A DNA stretch of 64,000 nt from Neisseria sicca (GTDB lineage: Bacteria; Pseudomonadota; Gammaproteobacteria; Burkholderiales; Neisseriaceae). Where the stretch lies: assembly GCF_003044565.1 (NCBI RefSeq), contig NZ_POXG01000002.1:434001-498000 (forward strand), read 5' to 3'. The notes under the pieces were generated by a model. That model saw only the letters and a list, made by a program, of their open reading frames with translations. It did not search any database and was not told the DNA's origin. The position numbers and the translations under genes were made by a program. Positions 1-8,767 of this stretch are shown piece after piece (position 1 is the stretch's first letter; every line of letters begins with the position of its first letter).

Positions 1-480
1 GCACACACCATCCAACCCCTGATTCCCGCCCTGCAATCATGGTGGATGAAAATCCACGTCCCCGCCAACTTTATCGGCTACGGCGCATTCTGTATCGCCG
101 CCATGCTCGGCATCGCCGAACTCTGGGCATTGAGAAACGAAAACGCCGGCAAAAAATCATGGCTGCCGCATTCGCAAGTCATCGAAGAAGTCATGTATAA
201 GGCCATCGCCGTCGGCTTTCTATTCTTCACCATCGCCACCATCCTCGGCGCACTGTGGGCTGCCAAAGCATGGGGACGTTACTGGAGCTGGGACCCGAAA
301 GAAACTTGGGCATTCATCGTCTGGCTCAACTACGCCGTCTGGCTGCACCTGCGCCTTGTCGCAGGCTGGCGCGGCAAAATCCTCGCATGGTGGGCAGTCA
401 TCGGACTCTTCGTTACCGCCTTCGCCTTCATCGGCGTCAACATGTTCCTGAGCGGCCTGCACTCTTACGGCACCTTGTAA
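1..480 (+). CDS. ccsB: Cytochrome c biogenesis protein CcsB/CcsA family, C-terminal part
   Basis: The frame is open from base 1, so the gene begins upstream; about 159 C-terminal residues are present, ending with TAA at 478-480. The translation has hydrophobic segments and the tryptophan-rich signature WSWDPKETWAF, the WWD motif of CcsA/CcsB/CcmC heme-handling membrane proteins. In the family this protein works with ResB/CcsA partner to carry heme across the inner membrane and attach it to apocytochrome c. The conserved His-containing ends (near WMKIHVP and SGLHSYG) fit heme ligands of the family. The truncation is only the window edge. Identification is firm; the upstream partner cannot be seen. 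Confidence 0.92.
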   Translation, partial: AHTIQPLIPALQSWWMKIHVPANFIGYGAFCIAAMLGIAELWALRNENAGKKSWLPHSQVIEEVMYKAIAVGFLFFTIATILGALWAAKAWGRYWSWDPKETWAFIVWLNYAVWLHLRLVAGWRGKILAWWAVIGLFVTAFAFIGVNMFLSGLHSYGTL

Positions 481-499
481 GCATCAAGGCACAATATTG

Positions 500-543
500 A
501 AAGGTCGTCTGAAAGCCCATACGGTTTTCAGACGACCTTTTTT
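500..543 (+). terminator. Inverted DUS pair, terminator of ccsB
   Basis: A 15-bp inverted repeat built from AGGTCGTCTGAAA and its complement, with a short loop and a following T run, lies 20 bases after the ccsB stop. Paired uptake sequences are known to serve as Rho-independent terminators in Neisseria. Confidence 0.75.
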
Positions 544-638
544 AAATACCGATCATGTTTGTATCCCTTTTATCTTGATGGCTTCCGTTTAAAACAAAGG
601 CAGCTCACGCAATAAAGAACGAAGCATCTTCCTTAAAC

Positions 639-680
639 AAAGGTCGTCTGAAAACAGTTTCCCATTTTCAGACGACCTTT
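639..680. terminator. Second inverted DUS pair
   Basis: The stem AAAGGTCGTCTGAAAA pairs with its complement around a loop of about ten bases. It sits about 100 bases after the first hairpin, with no gene between them, so it may only act as an uptake site. Confidence 0.55.
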
Positions 681-863
681 CCGCACCATCAGACGCAGCA
701 AAAGACAATCACACCGAATTTACCCCCAATATCCCTCCCTTTCCTATTGAAACACCCCTTCCGATAGACCATAATCCCATCTATCACGCAAAACACTTAT
801 ACATTGCGCCGATTTCCCCCTGTTTTGCCCAATCCCCATATCAAAATAACAAAGGTCAACACC

Positions 864-1706
864 ATGTGCCAACTGCTCGGCATGAACTGCAACACCCCCA
901 CAGACATCGTCTTTTCCTTTGAAGGCTTCCGCCGTCGCGGCGGCATCACCGACCACCACGCAGACGGTTTCGGCATCGGCTTCTTCGAAGGCAAAGGTGT
1001 CCGCCTGTTTCACGACGACAAACCCAGTGCCGCCTCGCCCGTCGCCGACCTCGTTCGTGCCTACCAAATCAAATCCGAAAACGTCATCGCCCACATCCGT
1101 AAAGCCTCTCAAGGACAAACCTCACTGGCAAACACCCACCCCTTCATGCGTGAAATGTGGGGCGAATACTGGCTGTTTGCACACAACGGCCATTTGATGG
1201 ATTTCTACCCCGAGCAAGGCGAGTATTACCATGCCGTCGGCACCACCGATTCCGAACGCGCCTTCTGCTACATCCTCAACCGCCTGCGCAGCCGCTTCGC
1301 TACCAAACCCGATCCGGACACCCTATTCGACGCCCTCGCCGCACTGACCCACGAAATCCGCCGCTTCGGCCTGTTCAACTTCGTTATGTCCAACGGCGAC
1401 AACCTGTTTGCCCACGCCAGCACACTATTGCACTACATCGTGCGCAAAGCCCCGTTCGGCAAAGCACGGCTTTTAGACGACGACGTAATGGTCGATTTTT
1501 CCGAAGTCACCACCCCGAACGACAAAGTCGCCGTCATCGCCACATTACCGCTGACCCGAGACGAAACCTGGTCGCAATTGGCAGTGGACGAACTGGCGAT
1601 GTTCCGACAGGGCGACATCGTCCGCAGCGACCGCCCCGAAAACCCCGTCTACATGAGCGCAGAAGAAGGCCTGGCAATCGCCCGCGCCGTCGGCGTATCC
1701 GTATAA
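864..1706 (+). CDS. Class II glutamine amidotransferase, YafJ/GAT-II type
   Basis: The 280-residue protein begins MCQLLGMNC, placing Cys2 as the N-terminal nucleophile that class II glutamine amidotransferases expose after removal of Met; this decides the ATG at 864 over an upstream in-frame codon at 804. The region GGITDHHADGFGIGFF and the later FAHNGHL segment match the glutamine-binding core of the domain. There is no fused synthetase domain, so this is a stand-alone YafJ-like enzyme that hydrolyses glutamine or a glutamine-like amide. The physiological acceptor is not known from sequence. It stands alone between DUS hairpins, so it is probably monocistronic. Confidence 0.85.
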   Translation: MCQLLGMNCNTPTDIVFSFEGFRRRGGITDHHADGFGIGFFEGKGVRLFHDDKPSAASPVADLVRAYQIKSENVIAHIRKASQGQTSLANTHPFMREMWGEYWLFAHNGHLMDFYPEQGEYYHAVGTTDSERAFCYILNRLRSRFATKPDPDTLFDALAALTHEIRRFGLFNFVMSNGDNLFAHASTLLHYIVRKAPFGKARLLDDDVMVDFSEVTTPNDKVAVIATLPLTRDETWSQLAVDELAMFRQGDIVRSDRPENPVYMSAEEGLAIARAVGVSV

Positions 1707-1710
1707 AACG

Positions 1711-1755
1711 AAGAGGTCGTCTGAAAAACAGAAAACAGTTTTCAGACGACCTCTT
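1711..1755 (+). terminator. Inverted DUS terminator after the amidotransferase
   Basis: AAGAGGTCGTCTGAAAA pairs with the complementary arm, starting 5 bases after the stop at 1706. Both arms hold the uptake core. Confidence 0.75.
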
Positions 1756-1839
1756 CAACCCATAATAAACCCACCGACTATACGGGAATAGCTCAATCGG
1801 CTACAATTCCGTTTCACAAACAAATAAATTCAAAAACTT

Positions 1840-2301
1840 ATGAAATGTCCGTTTTGTCAGCATCCCAATACTCAAGTCACCGATTCGCGGCTCTTGGAAG
1901 AGACGAACAGTATCCGCCGCCGCCGCCGTTGCGTGGAGTGCGGGCAGCGGTTCAGTACGTTTGAAACGGTTGAAATGCGGATGCCGCAGGTGATTAAATC
2001 CAACGGTACGCGCGTGGCGTTTAATCCGCACAAGCTGAAAACCAGTTTGGAACGGGCTTTGCACAAACGTCCGATTGCTCAGGAAAAAATCGACGAAACG
2101 GTCGCGCTGATTGAGCAGCGTCTGTATCAGTCGGGCAAAAAGGAAGTGCCGTCGCGCATGGTGGGGGAAATGGCGATGGAAGAATTGGCAAAAATCGATC
2201 AGGTTGCCTATGTCCGTTTTGCTTCCGTGTATAAAAGTTTCAACGACGTGTCCGAGTTTACTCAGGCAATCGCCACGCTGGTGCAGACCGACGGGAAATA
2301 G
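1840..2301 (+). CDS. nrdR: Transcriptional repressor NrdR
   Basis: The 153-residue protein has the NrdR layout. An N-terminal zinc ribbon uses C3, C6, C31 and C34 (CPFC and CVEC), followed by an ATP-cone domain from about residue 47 (VIKSNGTRVAF onward). NrdR binds NrdR boxes upstream of ribonucleotide reductase genes and represses them in response to ATP/dATP bound by the cone. Length equals the family norm. Genes encoding NrdR are often next to ribD, and here only a small lipoprotein gene separates the two, so nrdR-ribD may be a transcription unit. A DUS overlaps the stop codon region at 2299-2312. Confidence 0.97.
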   Translation: MKCPFCQHPNTQVTDSRLLEETNSIRRRRRCVECGQRFSTFETVEMRMPQVIKSNGTRVAFNPHKLKTSLERALHKRPIAQEKIDETVALIEQRLYQSGKKEVPSRMVGEMAMEELAKIDQVAYVRFASVYKSFNDVSEFTQAIATLVQTDGK

Positions 2302-2341
2302 GTCGTCTGAAAGCGGTGTGTTGATGATGAAGAGGATGTTT

Positions 2342-2872
2342 ATGAAAAGAATTTTATCCGTAGCCGCCGCACTATTCTGCCTTGCCGCCTGCCGCCCCGA
2401 ACAGGGTGATACGGTGTCGAAAGCCGCCTCCGATACGGTTCAAACGCTGACGAGCATGGACGGCAAAATTTCCATCTCCGTTCACAACAGCCACTTCACC
2501 GACATCATCGCCGATTCCGCCCGCCATCCGAAAAACGTTCCCGCCTCCAGCCTGATTTTGCTCCAACACGATCCTGAAGCGCGTATTACCATTTATGCGG
2601 CAAACAACGGTCCTGTCCAAACGGATGCCAAAGCCTATTTCACCGAACTCCAAAACGCCCTGCAATCGGACGAGACTCAAAATGTCCGCGTCGGCATCGC
2701 CACCGACAACCGCATGAATTACCAAACCGACCGCGAAGACCGGCAAGGAAAGTTCAACCAATACTGCATCGCCATTCACGAAGCCAATATCTATACCGTT
2801 TGCGCGTACAGCCATCACGCGGGTCAGAAGGAATTGTCGGAAGTATTGAAAGAATTGAGCTTGTCGCGTTAA
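2342..2872 (+). CDS. Small lipoprotein of unknown function
   Basis: The 176-residue product starts MKRILSVAAALFCLAAC, a signal peptide with an LAAC lipobox that predicts cleavage before Cys17 and lipid attachment. The start at 2342 is chosen because AGAGG lies 6 bases before it; in-frame ATGs at 2324, 2327 and 2336 are alternatives without a better ribosome site. The mature protein is hydrophilic, with scattered aromatic residues and no motif I recognise. It sits between nrdR and ribD on the same strand with 40 bases from nrdR, suggesting co-transcription. Function cannot be assigned. Confidence 0.75.
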   Translation: MKRILSVAAALFCLAACRPEQGDTVSKAASDTVQTLTSMDGKISISVHNSHFTDIIADSARHPKNVPASSLILLQHDPEARITIYAANNGPVQTDAKAYFTELQNALQSDETQNVRVGIATDNRMNYQTDREDRQGKFNQYCIAIHEANIYTVCAYSHHAGQKELSEVLKELSLSR

Positions 2873-2942
2873 TGCTTTAACGAACGGAATACGGCGAAAG
2901 AAAAGGTCGTCTGAAAACGGAAAACTTTAAGAAATCCAAATT

Positions 2943-4040
2943 ATGTTTGATTGTATTGATACCCAAATGATGCAAAACGCCCTTGCCCTTGCGCGGCTCG
3001 GGCGTTTTTCCACTTCACCCAACCCGCGCGTCGGCTGCGTGATTGCACACGGCAGCCAAATCGTCGGGCAGGGGTTTCATGTCAAAGCGGGCGAACCGCA
3101 TGCCGAAGTGCATGCGCTGCGGCAGGCGGGCGAAATGGCGCGTGGAGCGACGGCTTATGTGACGCTTGAACCGTGCAGCCATTACGGCCGTACGCCGCCC
3201 TGCGCCGAAGCCCTAATTGGCTCGGGTGTATCGCGCGTGGTCGCCGCCATGACCGACCCCAATCCGCTGGTGGCAGGCAAAGGTTTGGCAATGCTGGAAG
3301 CCGCAGGCATCCGCACCGAAAGCGGTTTGCTGGAAACCGAAGCGCGCGAACTCAACCGCGGCTTCCTTTCCCGTATCGAACGCGGCCGTCCGTTTGTCCG
3401 CGTCAAATGTGCCGCCAGCTTGGACGGCAAAACTGCGCTTGCCGACGGCCGCAGCTACTGGATTACCGGCGAAGCCGCAAGGGCGGACGTACAAATCTTG
3501 CGCGCGGAAAGCTGCGCCGTCTTAACCGGCATCGGTACAGTGCTTGCCGACAACCCGCGCCTCAACGTCCGCGCCTTCCCGACCCTGCGCCAGCCTGCGC
3601 GTATCGTGTTGGACAGCAAATTGCAAACGCCTTTGGGCAGCCACATGGTTTCAGACGACCTCAGCCCCACCGTCATCGTAACCGCCGTCGATGACGAAGA
3701 ACGTCTCAAACCATACCGCGCGTTCAATCATATCCGCATCTTGAGGTCGTCTGAAAACGCAGACGGACGCATAGACCTGGTCGCCCTGCTGCCTCAGTTG
3801 GCAGAACTGGGCTACGGCGAGATTATTGTAGAAGCGGGCGCGACGTTGACCTCCGCCTTTATCGAATCAAGCTTGGCAGACGAAATCGTGTTGTACCAAG
3901 CGCCGAAAATCTTAGGCGAAGGCAGAAGCCTGCTCTCCCTCCCCGCCAACCCTGCCGTTTTGACTTCGGAAGGCGAGTGGGAAAGCCGTTCGGTAGAGCT
4001 GATCGGGCAGGACGTAAAATGGGTTTTGCGTAAAAAATAA
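2943..4040 (+). CDS. ribD: Bifunctional riboflavin biosynthesis deaminase/reductase RibD
   Basis: The 365-residue enzyme catalyses two steps of riboflavin synthesis: deamination of the pyrimidine intermediate from GTP and NADPH-dependent reduction of its ribosyl chain. The N-terminal cytidine-deaminase-like domain shows the zinc site H53-A-E55 (PHAEVHAL) and PCSHYGRTPPC with C78 and C87. The reductase domain follows from about residue 150 (VRVKCAASLDGKTA). Length is normal. The coding region contains uptake sequences in both orientations (about 3649 and 3744), translated without disrupting the fold. It ends before a long DUS hairpin, so it is likely the last gene of the nrdR unit. Confidence 0.97.
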   Translation: MFDCIDTQMMQNALALARLGRFSTSPNPRVGCVIAHGSQIVGQGFHVKAGEPHAEVHALRQAGEMARGATAYVTLEPCSHYGRTPPCAEALIGSGVSRVVAAMTDPNPLVAGKGLAMLEAAGIRTESGLLETEARELNRGFLSRIERGRPFVRVKCAASLDGKTALADGRSYWITGEAARADVQILRAESCAVLTGIGTVLADNPRLNVRAFPTLRQPARIVLDSKLQTPLGSHMVSDDLSPTVIVTAVDDEERLKPYRAFNHIRILRSSENADGRIDLVALLPQLAELGYGEIIVEAGATLTSAFIESSLADEIVLYQAPKILGEGRSLLSLPANPAVLTSEGEWESRSVELIGQDVKWVLRKK

Positions 4041-4052
4041 GCTGATTCATAA

Positions 4053-4105
4053 ACAAGAAAGGTCGTCTGAAAACTGATTTTCGGTTTTCAGACGACCTTT
4101 CTTGT
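4053..4105 (+). terminator. Long inverted DUS terminator after ribD
   Basis: ACAAGAAAGGTCGTCTGAAA pairs with a complementary arm ending TTTCTTGT, giving a stem of about 21 bp that extends beyond the uptake core on both sides. It lies 12 bases after the ribD stop. Confidence 0.8.
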
Positions 4106-4547
4106 CAGAAGCAACGATATTTGACCGTATCGCCCAATCTGCTTGCCAGTTTTACAAATACCGCTTCAACATATACTTTAGTAATATTAATTTTAGGTTA
4201 AATTACGCAAATATATTAATACTAATTTTTATTAATTATTTGTATTTCCGATATTATATTTAGTCACTAACGGTATAGTAATCACTAAAAATAATACAAT
4301 TCAAAATCTTACCGCCTAGCTTGATTATAATATTTGCATAAACATTTCCCAACACTCCATTATAGTCGGGCAATGCTGCATTTGCGCATACTAAACTTTT
4401 ACGTCCCAAACCAATCTTAGGGAAAGATTTATTTTTGACACCGACAAAACGGATTCCGACCACGCTGTTTTTATGACTGCCGGTCGGGGTTCTGCTGCGG
4501 CATTTCGCATTGTGCGGCACGCCCTTTTCCATCACATGAGACTTGTC
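4106..4547. other. AT-rich leader region upstream of the glycan locus
   Basis: About 440 bases without a plus-strand gene. Bases 4160-4340 are strikingly AT-rich compared with the flanks and could hold the promoter of the downstream polysaccharide operon. On the minus strand an open frame runs from about 4545 to 4260, outside the shadow of the dehydrogenase gene; I cannot assign it. No clear promoter pair can be named. Confidence 0.5.
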
Positions 4548-5855
4548 ATGAAAAATATTACCATTCAGAAATTTGCAGATAAAACCGCCAAAATCGGCAT
4601 CGTCGGCCTGGGCTATGTCGGCCTGCCGCTGATGCTCCGTTATGTGGACATCGGTTATCAGGTTTTGGGCTTCGACATCGACAAAACCAAAGTCGACAAA
4701 CTCAACAAAGGCGAAACCTACATCGAGCATATTCCTGCCGAAAAAATCGCCGCCGCTTCAAACAGCCTGTTTGAAGCCACCACCGACTTTTCCCGCATCG
4801 GCGAAGTGGAAGCCGTGATTTTGTGCGTACCGACTCCGTTGAACAAATACCGCGAGCCGGACATGAGCTTCGTTATCGACACCACCGACGCAGTGAAACC
4901 TTACCTGCGCGCCGGTCAAGTGTTGTCTTTGGAATCTACTACCTACCCCGGCACAACCGAAGAAGAATTGCTGCCGCGCGTTGAAGAAGGCGGCTTGAAA
5001 GTCGGTAAGGACGTATTCTTGGTGTACTCTCCGGAGCGCGAAGACCCGGGTAACCCGAATTTTGAAACCCGTACCATTCCGAAAGTCATCGGCGGTCATA
5101 CCCCTGCTTGTTTGGAAGTCGGTATCGCGCTGTACCAGCCCGCCATCGACAAAGTCGTACCGGTAAGCTCCACCAAAGCCGCCGAGCTGACCAAGCTTCT
5201 GGAAAACATCCACCGCGCCGTGAACATCGGCTTGGTGAACGAGATGAAAATCGTCGCCGACAAAATGGATGTCGATATTCACGAAGTCATCGCCGCTGCG
5301 GCAACCAAACCGTTCGGCTTCGTTGCCTACTATCCCGGCCCGGGCTTGGGCGGACACTGTATCCCCATCGACCCGTTCTACCTGACTTGGAAAGCGCGCG
5401 AATACGGCGTGAACACCCGCTTCATCGAGTTGGCAGGCGAAGTGAACTCCCACATGCCCGACTACGTTATCGGCAAAGTGGGACTGGCTTTGAACGAACA
5501 CAACCGTTCCATCAAAGACAGCAAAATCTTGGTTTTGGGTATTGCCTACAAGAAAAATGTGGACGACATGCGCGAAAGCCCGTCTGTGGAAGTGATGGAC
5601 CGCCTGCACAAATTAGGCGCAAACATCTCCTACTCTGACCCGCACGTGCTTGAGTTCCCATACATCCCCGGCCACCACTACTTCGACCTGAAGAGCGAGC
5701 CGCTGACACCGGAAACCGTAGCGAAATACGACTGCGTGGTTCTGACGACCGACCACGACAAGTTTGACTACGACATGATTGCCGAACACGCCAAACTGAT
5801 TGTCGATACGCGCGGTAAATTCCCTGCGAAAAACCCGAAAGTCGTGAAGGCGTAA
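4548..5855 (+). CDS. wbpA: UDP-N-acetylglucosamine 6-dehydrogenase, WbpA type
   Basis: The 435-residue nucleotide-sugar dehydrogenase oxidises C6 of UDP-GlcNAc to the uronic acid using two NAD. The N-terminal Rossmann fold has GLGYVG at residues 20-25. The catalytic Cys271 lies in [12 protein letters not shown]. The stretches [12 protein letters not shown] and [20 protein letters not shown] resemble Pseudomonas WbpA rather than UDP-glucose dehydrogenases. The start at 4548 gives MKNITIQK and the usual length; an upstream in-frame ATG at 4473 would add 25 unlikely residues. As first gene of the locus it suggests an N-acetylglucosaminuronic acid in the glycan. Substrate is inferred from family resemblance. 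Confidence 0.88.
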   Translation: MKNITIQKFADKTAKIGIVGLGYVGLPLMLRYVDIGYQVLGFDIDKTKVDKLNKGETYIEHIPAEKIAAASNSLFEATTDFSRIGEVEAVILCVPTPLNKYREPDMSFVIDTTDAVKPYLRAGQVLSLESTTYPGTTEEELLPRVEEGGLKVGKDVFLVYSPEREDPGNPNFETRTIPKVIGGHTPACLEVGIALYQPAIDKVVPVSSTKAAELTKLLENIHRAVNIGLVNEMKIVADKMDVDIHEVIAAAATKPFGFVAYYPGPGLGGHCIPIDPFYLTWKAREYGVNTRFIELAGEVNSHMPDYVIGKVGLALNEHNRSIKDSKILVLGIAYKKNVDDMRESPSVEVMDRLHKLGANISYSDPHVLEFPYIPGHHYFDLKSEPLTPETVAKYDCVVLTTDHDKFDYDMIAEHAKLIVDTRGKFPAKNPKVVKA

Positions 5856-5872
5856 GCTCTTTGACGATTCAG

Positions 5873-5948
5873 GCAGACTGCTTGCCGACAAGCTTCGGCA
5901 GGCAGTCGGCTTTCTTAGGTCGTTTGTTTTCAGACGACCTAAGAAAGC
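5873..5948 (+). terminator. Tandem hairpins between dehydrogenase and flippase genes
   Basis: Two stems follow the dehydrogenase stop: one at about 5873-5907 (GACTGC...GCAGTC arms) and one at 5909-5948, where GCTTTCTTAGGTCGT pairs with ACGACCTAAGAAAGC and includes a DUS. They may terminate or attenuate transcription inside the locus; a further DUS lies at about 5978. Confidence 0.6.
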
Positions 5949-6019
5949 TCTTATTTGCATGATGCGGCTGCGTTTTCAGGTCGTCTGAAAATCTTGGCTG
6001 CAACAAACCCCACCTATTT

Positions 6020-7453
6020 ATGAATATAAAAAAAATACTCGGCTATGCCTTAGGCCCGATAGGCAGCGCGGCTTTCGGCATCCTCTCGCTTCCGCTGATT
6101 TCATGGTACTACCCTGCGGAAGACATCGGCCGTATCGTCTTACTGCAAACCATATCCGCTCTGACCATCCTGATTTTGGGGCTGGGTTTGGATCAGGCGT
6201 ATATCCGCGAATACTACGCTGCAGAAGACAAAGCTGCGCTGTTCAAATCCTTCAGCCTGTCTCCGTTTGTTTTGAGTATTGTCGGGGTATTGCTGATACT
6301 TTTGTGGAATCCCTCTTGGTCGTCTGAAATCATTTTTGACTTGAACAATGCCAAACTGGGTATTCTGTTTTTGGTCTTCTTACTGACCACCCTGTTTACC
6401 CGCTTTTTCTCGCTTATCCTACGGATGCAGGAAAAGGCAATTGCTTTCTCGCTCAGCCAGCTGACACCGAAATTCCTGATTTTGGTTTTGGTTTTGCTCT
6501 TCATCCTAATCGGCATCCCCACCCACACCACCAGCTTGGTCTTTGCCTATACCGTTGCCCAAATACTGACCGTCGCCGTATTAATCTACCAAACCCGAAC
6601 CGATTTGACCGCCGCCATCCGTTCGCCTTGGTCGGCAAAGCTGCACAAAATGGGGTTGCAATACGGACTACCTTTAGCCTTCGGCAATCTCGCCTACTGG
6701 GGACTGACTTCTATCGACCGTTTTGTTTTGAAAGAAATGGCAAGTTTGGAGCAACTGGGTATTTACTCGATGGCGGTCAGCTTCGGCGCTGTCGCCCTGA
6801 TTTTCCAAAGCGTATTCTCAACCATATGGGCGCCATTGGTGTTCAAATGGGTTGAGGACAACACCAACCTCGACAAAATCGGCGGCATTACCCTGTCGAT
6901 GACTGCGCTCATCAGCGCGATGGTTTGCTTTATCGGTATTTTTTCGCCGGTGGTCACTTGGATTCTTCCCGGGGAATATGCAGCGGTACAGTTTATTTTA
7001 CTGTCGTGCATGATGTTTCCTTTGTTTTATACGCTGACGGAAGTGACCGGCATCGGCTTGAACGTCGTCAAAAAAACCTGGCTGATTACTGCAGTCAATA
7101 TTGCGGCATTCCTGCTGAACTTCGGCCTGCTGTATTGGCTGGTTCCGCTCTTGGGCGCACGGGGCGCCGCAATGGCGAGTGCGACTTCTTTTTGGGTGTT
7201 TATGCTCATTAAGACCGAATTGTCTTCAAGGATGTGGCAGAAGCTGCCCTGCCGGAAAATTTATACCCACACCGCACTCTGCCTGATTTTGTGCCTGAGC
7301 TATACCTACTTCGGCAACACCGGAAACTATTACATTTTTGCTTTAATCTGGCTGGCAGGTTTGATTGCCCTGACTTTGAAATACAAAACGCAACTTTCTT
7401 CAGCTTTATCGGCAGTGAAAGGTCGTCTGAATAAAAAACATTCAACACAATAA
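6020..7453 (+). CDS. Wzx/PglF-type oligosaccharide flippase
   Basis: The 477-residue protein is hydrophobic throughout, with about a dozen membrane segments starting at YALGPIGSAAFGILSLPLI. It belongs to the polysaccharide flippase branch of the MOP exporters, which move undecaprenyl-linked oligosaccharide from the cytoplasmic to the periplasmic face of the inner membrane. The pgl cluster of pathogenic Neisseria has the flippase PglF upstream of its glycosyltransferases, the same relative place. Here an adjacent Wzy-like gene also makes it a candidate Wzx for a polymer. A DUS at 7420-7431 is read through near the C terminus as GRLN. Family is secure; substrate is unknown. Confidence 0.88.
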   Translation: MNIKKILGYALGPIGSAAFGILSLPLISWYYPAEDIGRIVLLQTISALTILILGLGLDQAYIREYYAAEDKAALFKSFSLSPFVLSIVGVLLILLWNPSWSSEIIFDLNNAKLGILFLVFLLTTLFTRFFSLILRMQEKAIAFSLSQLTPKFLILVLVLLFILIGIPTHTTSLVFAYTVAQILTVAVLIYQTRTDLTAAIRSPWSAKLHKMGLQYGLPLAFGNLAYWGLTSIDRFVLKEMASLEQLGIYSMAVSFGAVALIFQSVFSTIWAPLVFKWVEDNTNLDKIGGITLSMTALISAMVCFIGIFSPVVTWILPGEYAAVQFILLSCMMFPLFYTLTEVTGIGLNVVKKTWLITAVNIAAFLLNFGLLYWLVPLLGARGAAMASATSFWVFMLIKTELSSRMWQKLPCRKIYTHTALCLILCLSYTYFGNTGNYYIFALIWLAGLIALTLKYKTQLSSALSAVKGRLNKKHSTQ

Positions 7454-7579
7454 CAACCATATCGCGCGCAGTTTTGATTCTGTCGCCACAAAACGCTTAC
7501 TCACCGAGAATCTTTGATTTTGTGCTCTGTCCGCAACCTATGCGGCTTGTACGCTGACACATCTGACACAGGTATTATC

Positions 7580-8752
7580 ATGCATACATTAATCATTCCT
7601 TCTTGGTATCCATCCACTCCGGACGACGTCAACGGAATCTTCTTCCGCCTGCAGGCACAAGCCTTGCAAAGGTCCGGAGTCAAAGTGGGCGTTATCGCAC
7701 CGATATTCCGTTCGTTCAGAACCCAGGCGAAAACTGCGTTCAACCCGAAAAATTACGGAATAAGGACCTACATCGACAAAGACGTACCGACTTATGTGTA
7801 CGACAGCATGTTTTTCTTCCCGCGCATTCCGTATATCGACCGAAAACGGGAAATCGCCGCCAGTATGAAACTGTTCCGCCAATACGTTACAGACCACGGC
7901 ATGCCCGACGTCCTGCACGCACACTGCGTCAACAGCGGCGGCATTATTGCTTACGAGATCCACAAAGCAACCGGCATCCCGTATGTCATCACCGAACACA
8001 GTACCACCTACGCCCGCAAACTCATCCGCGACTGGCAGCGCCCGCTGATGTATGAAGCTGCCCAAAACGCCGCCGGCCGCTTGGCCGTCAGCCGCGACTT
8101 TGCCGAACTACTGAAGGAAGAATATCAAGGATTGGAGTGGCAATATGTTCCCAATATCCTGTCCGCCAGCTTTGAAGCGCCGATAGACCTTGCCGACAAA
8201 CCTGCCAACGAAGACTTCACCTTCTGCTCGGTCGCACACCTGCAACATAAAAAAGGCTACGACATCCTGCTGCCCGCCTTTGCCGAAGCAGTCAAAGCCT
8301 ACCCGAACCTGAAGCTGAAAATCGGTGGGGGCGGCTACGAAGAATTCAAGTTGCACCGTTTGGCAAAAGATTTGGGTTTGGAAGACAACGTTATCTTTGA
8401 AGGTCGTCTGAAAAACGAAGAAGTCTTGGATTTGATGCATCACAGCGATGCTTTCGTATTGGCAAGCCGCCACGAAACTTTCGGCGTCGTGTTCATCGAG
8501 GCTTTGGCGCAAGGATTGCCTGTTATCGCGACGCGCTGTGGCGGTCCCGAGACTATCGTCAATCCATCCAATGGGCTTTTGGTTGACGTCGAAGACCAAA
8601 AATCGCTGACAGAGGCGCTTATCTCACTCTATCGAAACCGAAAAAAATACCTCCCGCGCCTGTTGCGCGAAAACTGTCTGAAAGAATTTGGAGAGCGTCC
8701 TGTTACCGAACAAATCATTTCTGCATATAATAAAGCTCTTGGAACGACCTAA
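7580..8752 (+). CDS. GT4-family glycosyltransferase
   Basis: The 390-residue protein has the GT-B architecture of family 4. The N-terminal half begins MHTLIIPSWYPSTPDDVNG, a typical sugar-acceptor domain opening. The C-terminal donor domain carries the VIFEGRLKNEEV region and the EX7E motif in HETFGVVFIEALAQGLPVIA. It would transfer a nucleotide-activated sugar to a growing lipid-linked glycan on the cytoplasmic face. The ATG at 7580 gives the usual domain start; an upstream in-frame codon at 7514 is less likely. A DUS at 8401-8412 is translated as GRLK inside the donor domain. Donor and linkage cannot be read from the sequence. Confidence 0.9.
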   Translation: MHTLIIPSWYPSTPDDVNGIFFRLQAQALQRSGVKVGVIAPIFRSFRTQAKTAFNPKNYGIRTYIDKDVPTYVYDSMFFFPRIPYIDRKREIAASMKLFRQYVTDHGMPDVLHAHCVNSGGIIAYEIHKATGIPYVITEHSTTYARKLIRDWQRPLMYEAAQNAAGRLAVSRDFAELLKEEYQGLEWQYVPNILSASFEAPIDLADKPANEDFTFCSVAHLQHKKGYDILLPAFAEAVKAYPNLKLKIGGGGYEEFKLHRLAKDLGLEDNVIFEGRLKNEEVLDLMHHSDAFVLASRHETFGVVFIEALAQGLPVIATRCGGPETIVNPSNGLLVDVEDQKSLTEALISLYRNRKKYLPRLLRENCLKEFGERPVTEQIISAYNKALGTT

Positions 8753-8767
8753 ATTTCAGGAAGCAAC

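Larger units (their letters stand above)
481..863. other. Intergenic region with two DUS hairpins
   Basis: The 383 bases between ccsB and the amidotransferase hold two inverted uptake-sequence pairs (about 500-543 and 639-680) and otherwise no recognisable gene. The region just before 864 is AT-richer and could carry the promoter of the amidotransferase, but no convincing -35/-10 pair was identified. Confidence 0.6.

Noticed and set aside
4758..5609. Minus-strand frame of about 283 codons opposite the UDP-GlcNAc dehydrogenase
   Set aside because: It lies fully within the dehydrogenase gene and has the composition expected of an antisense shadow.
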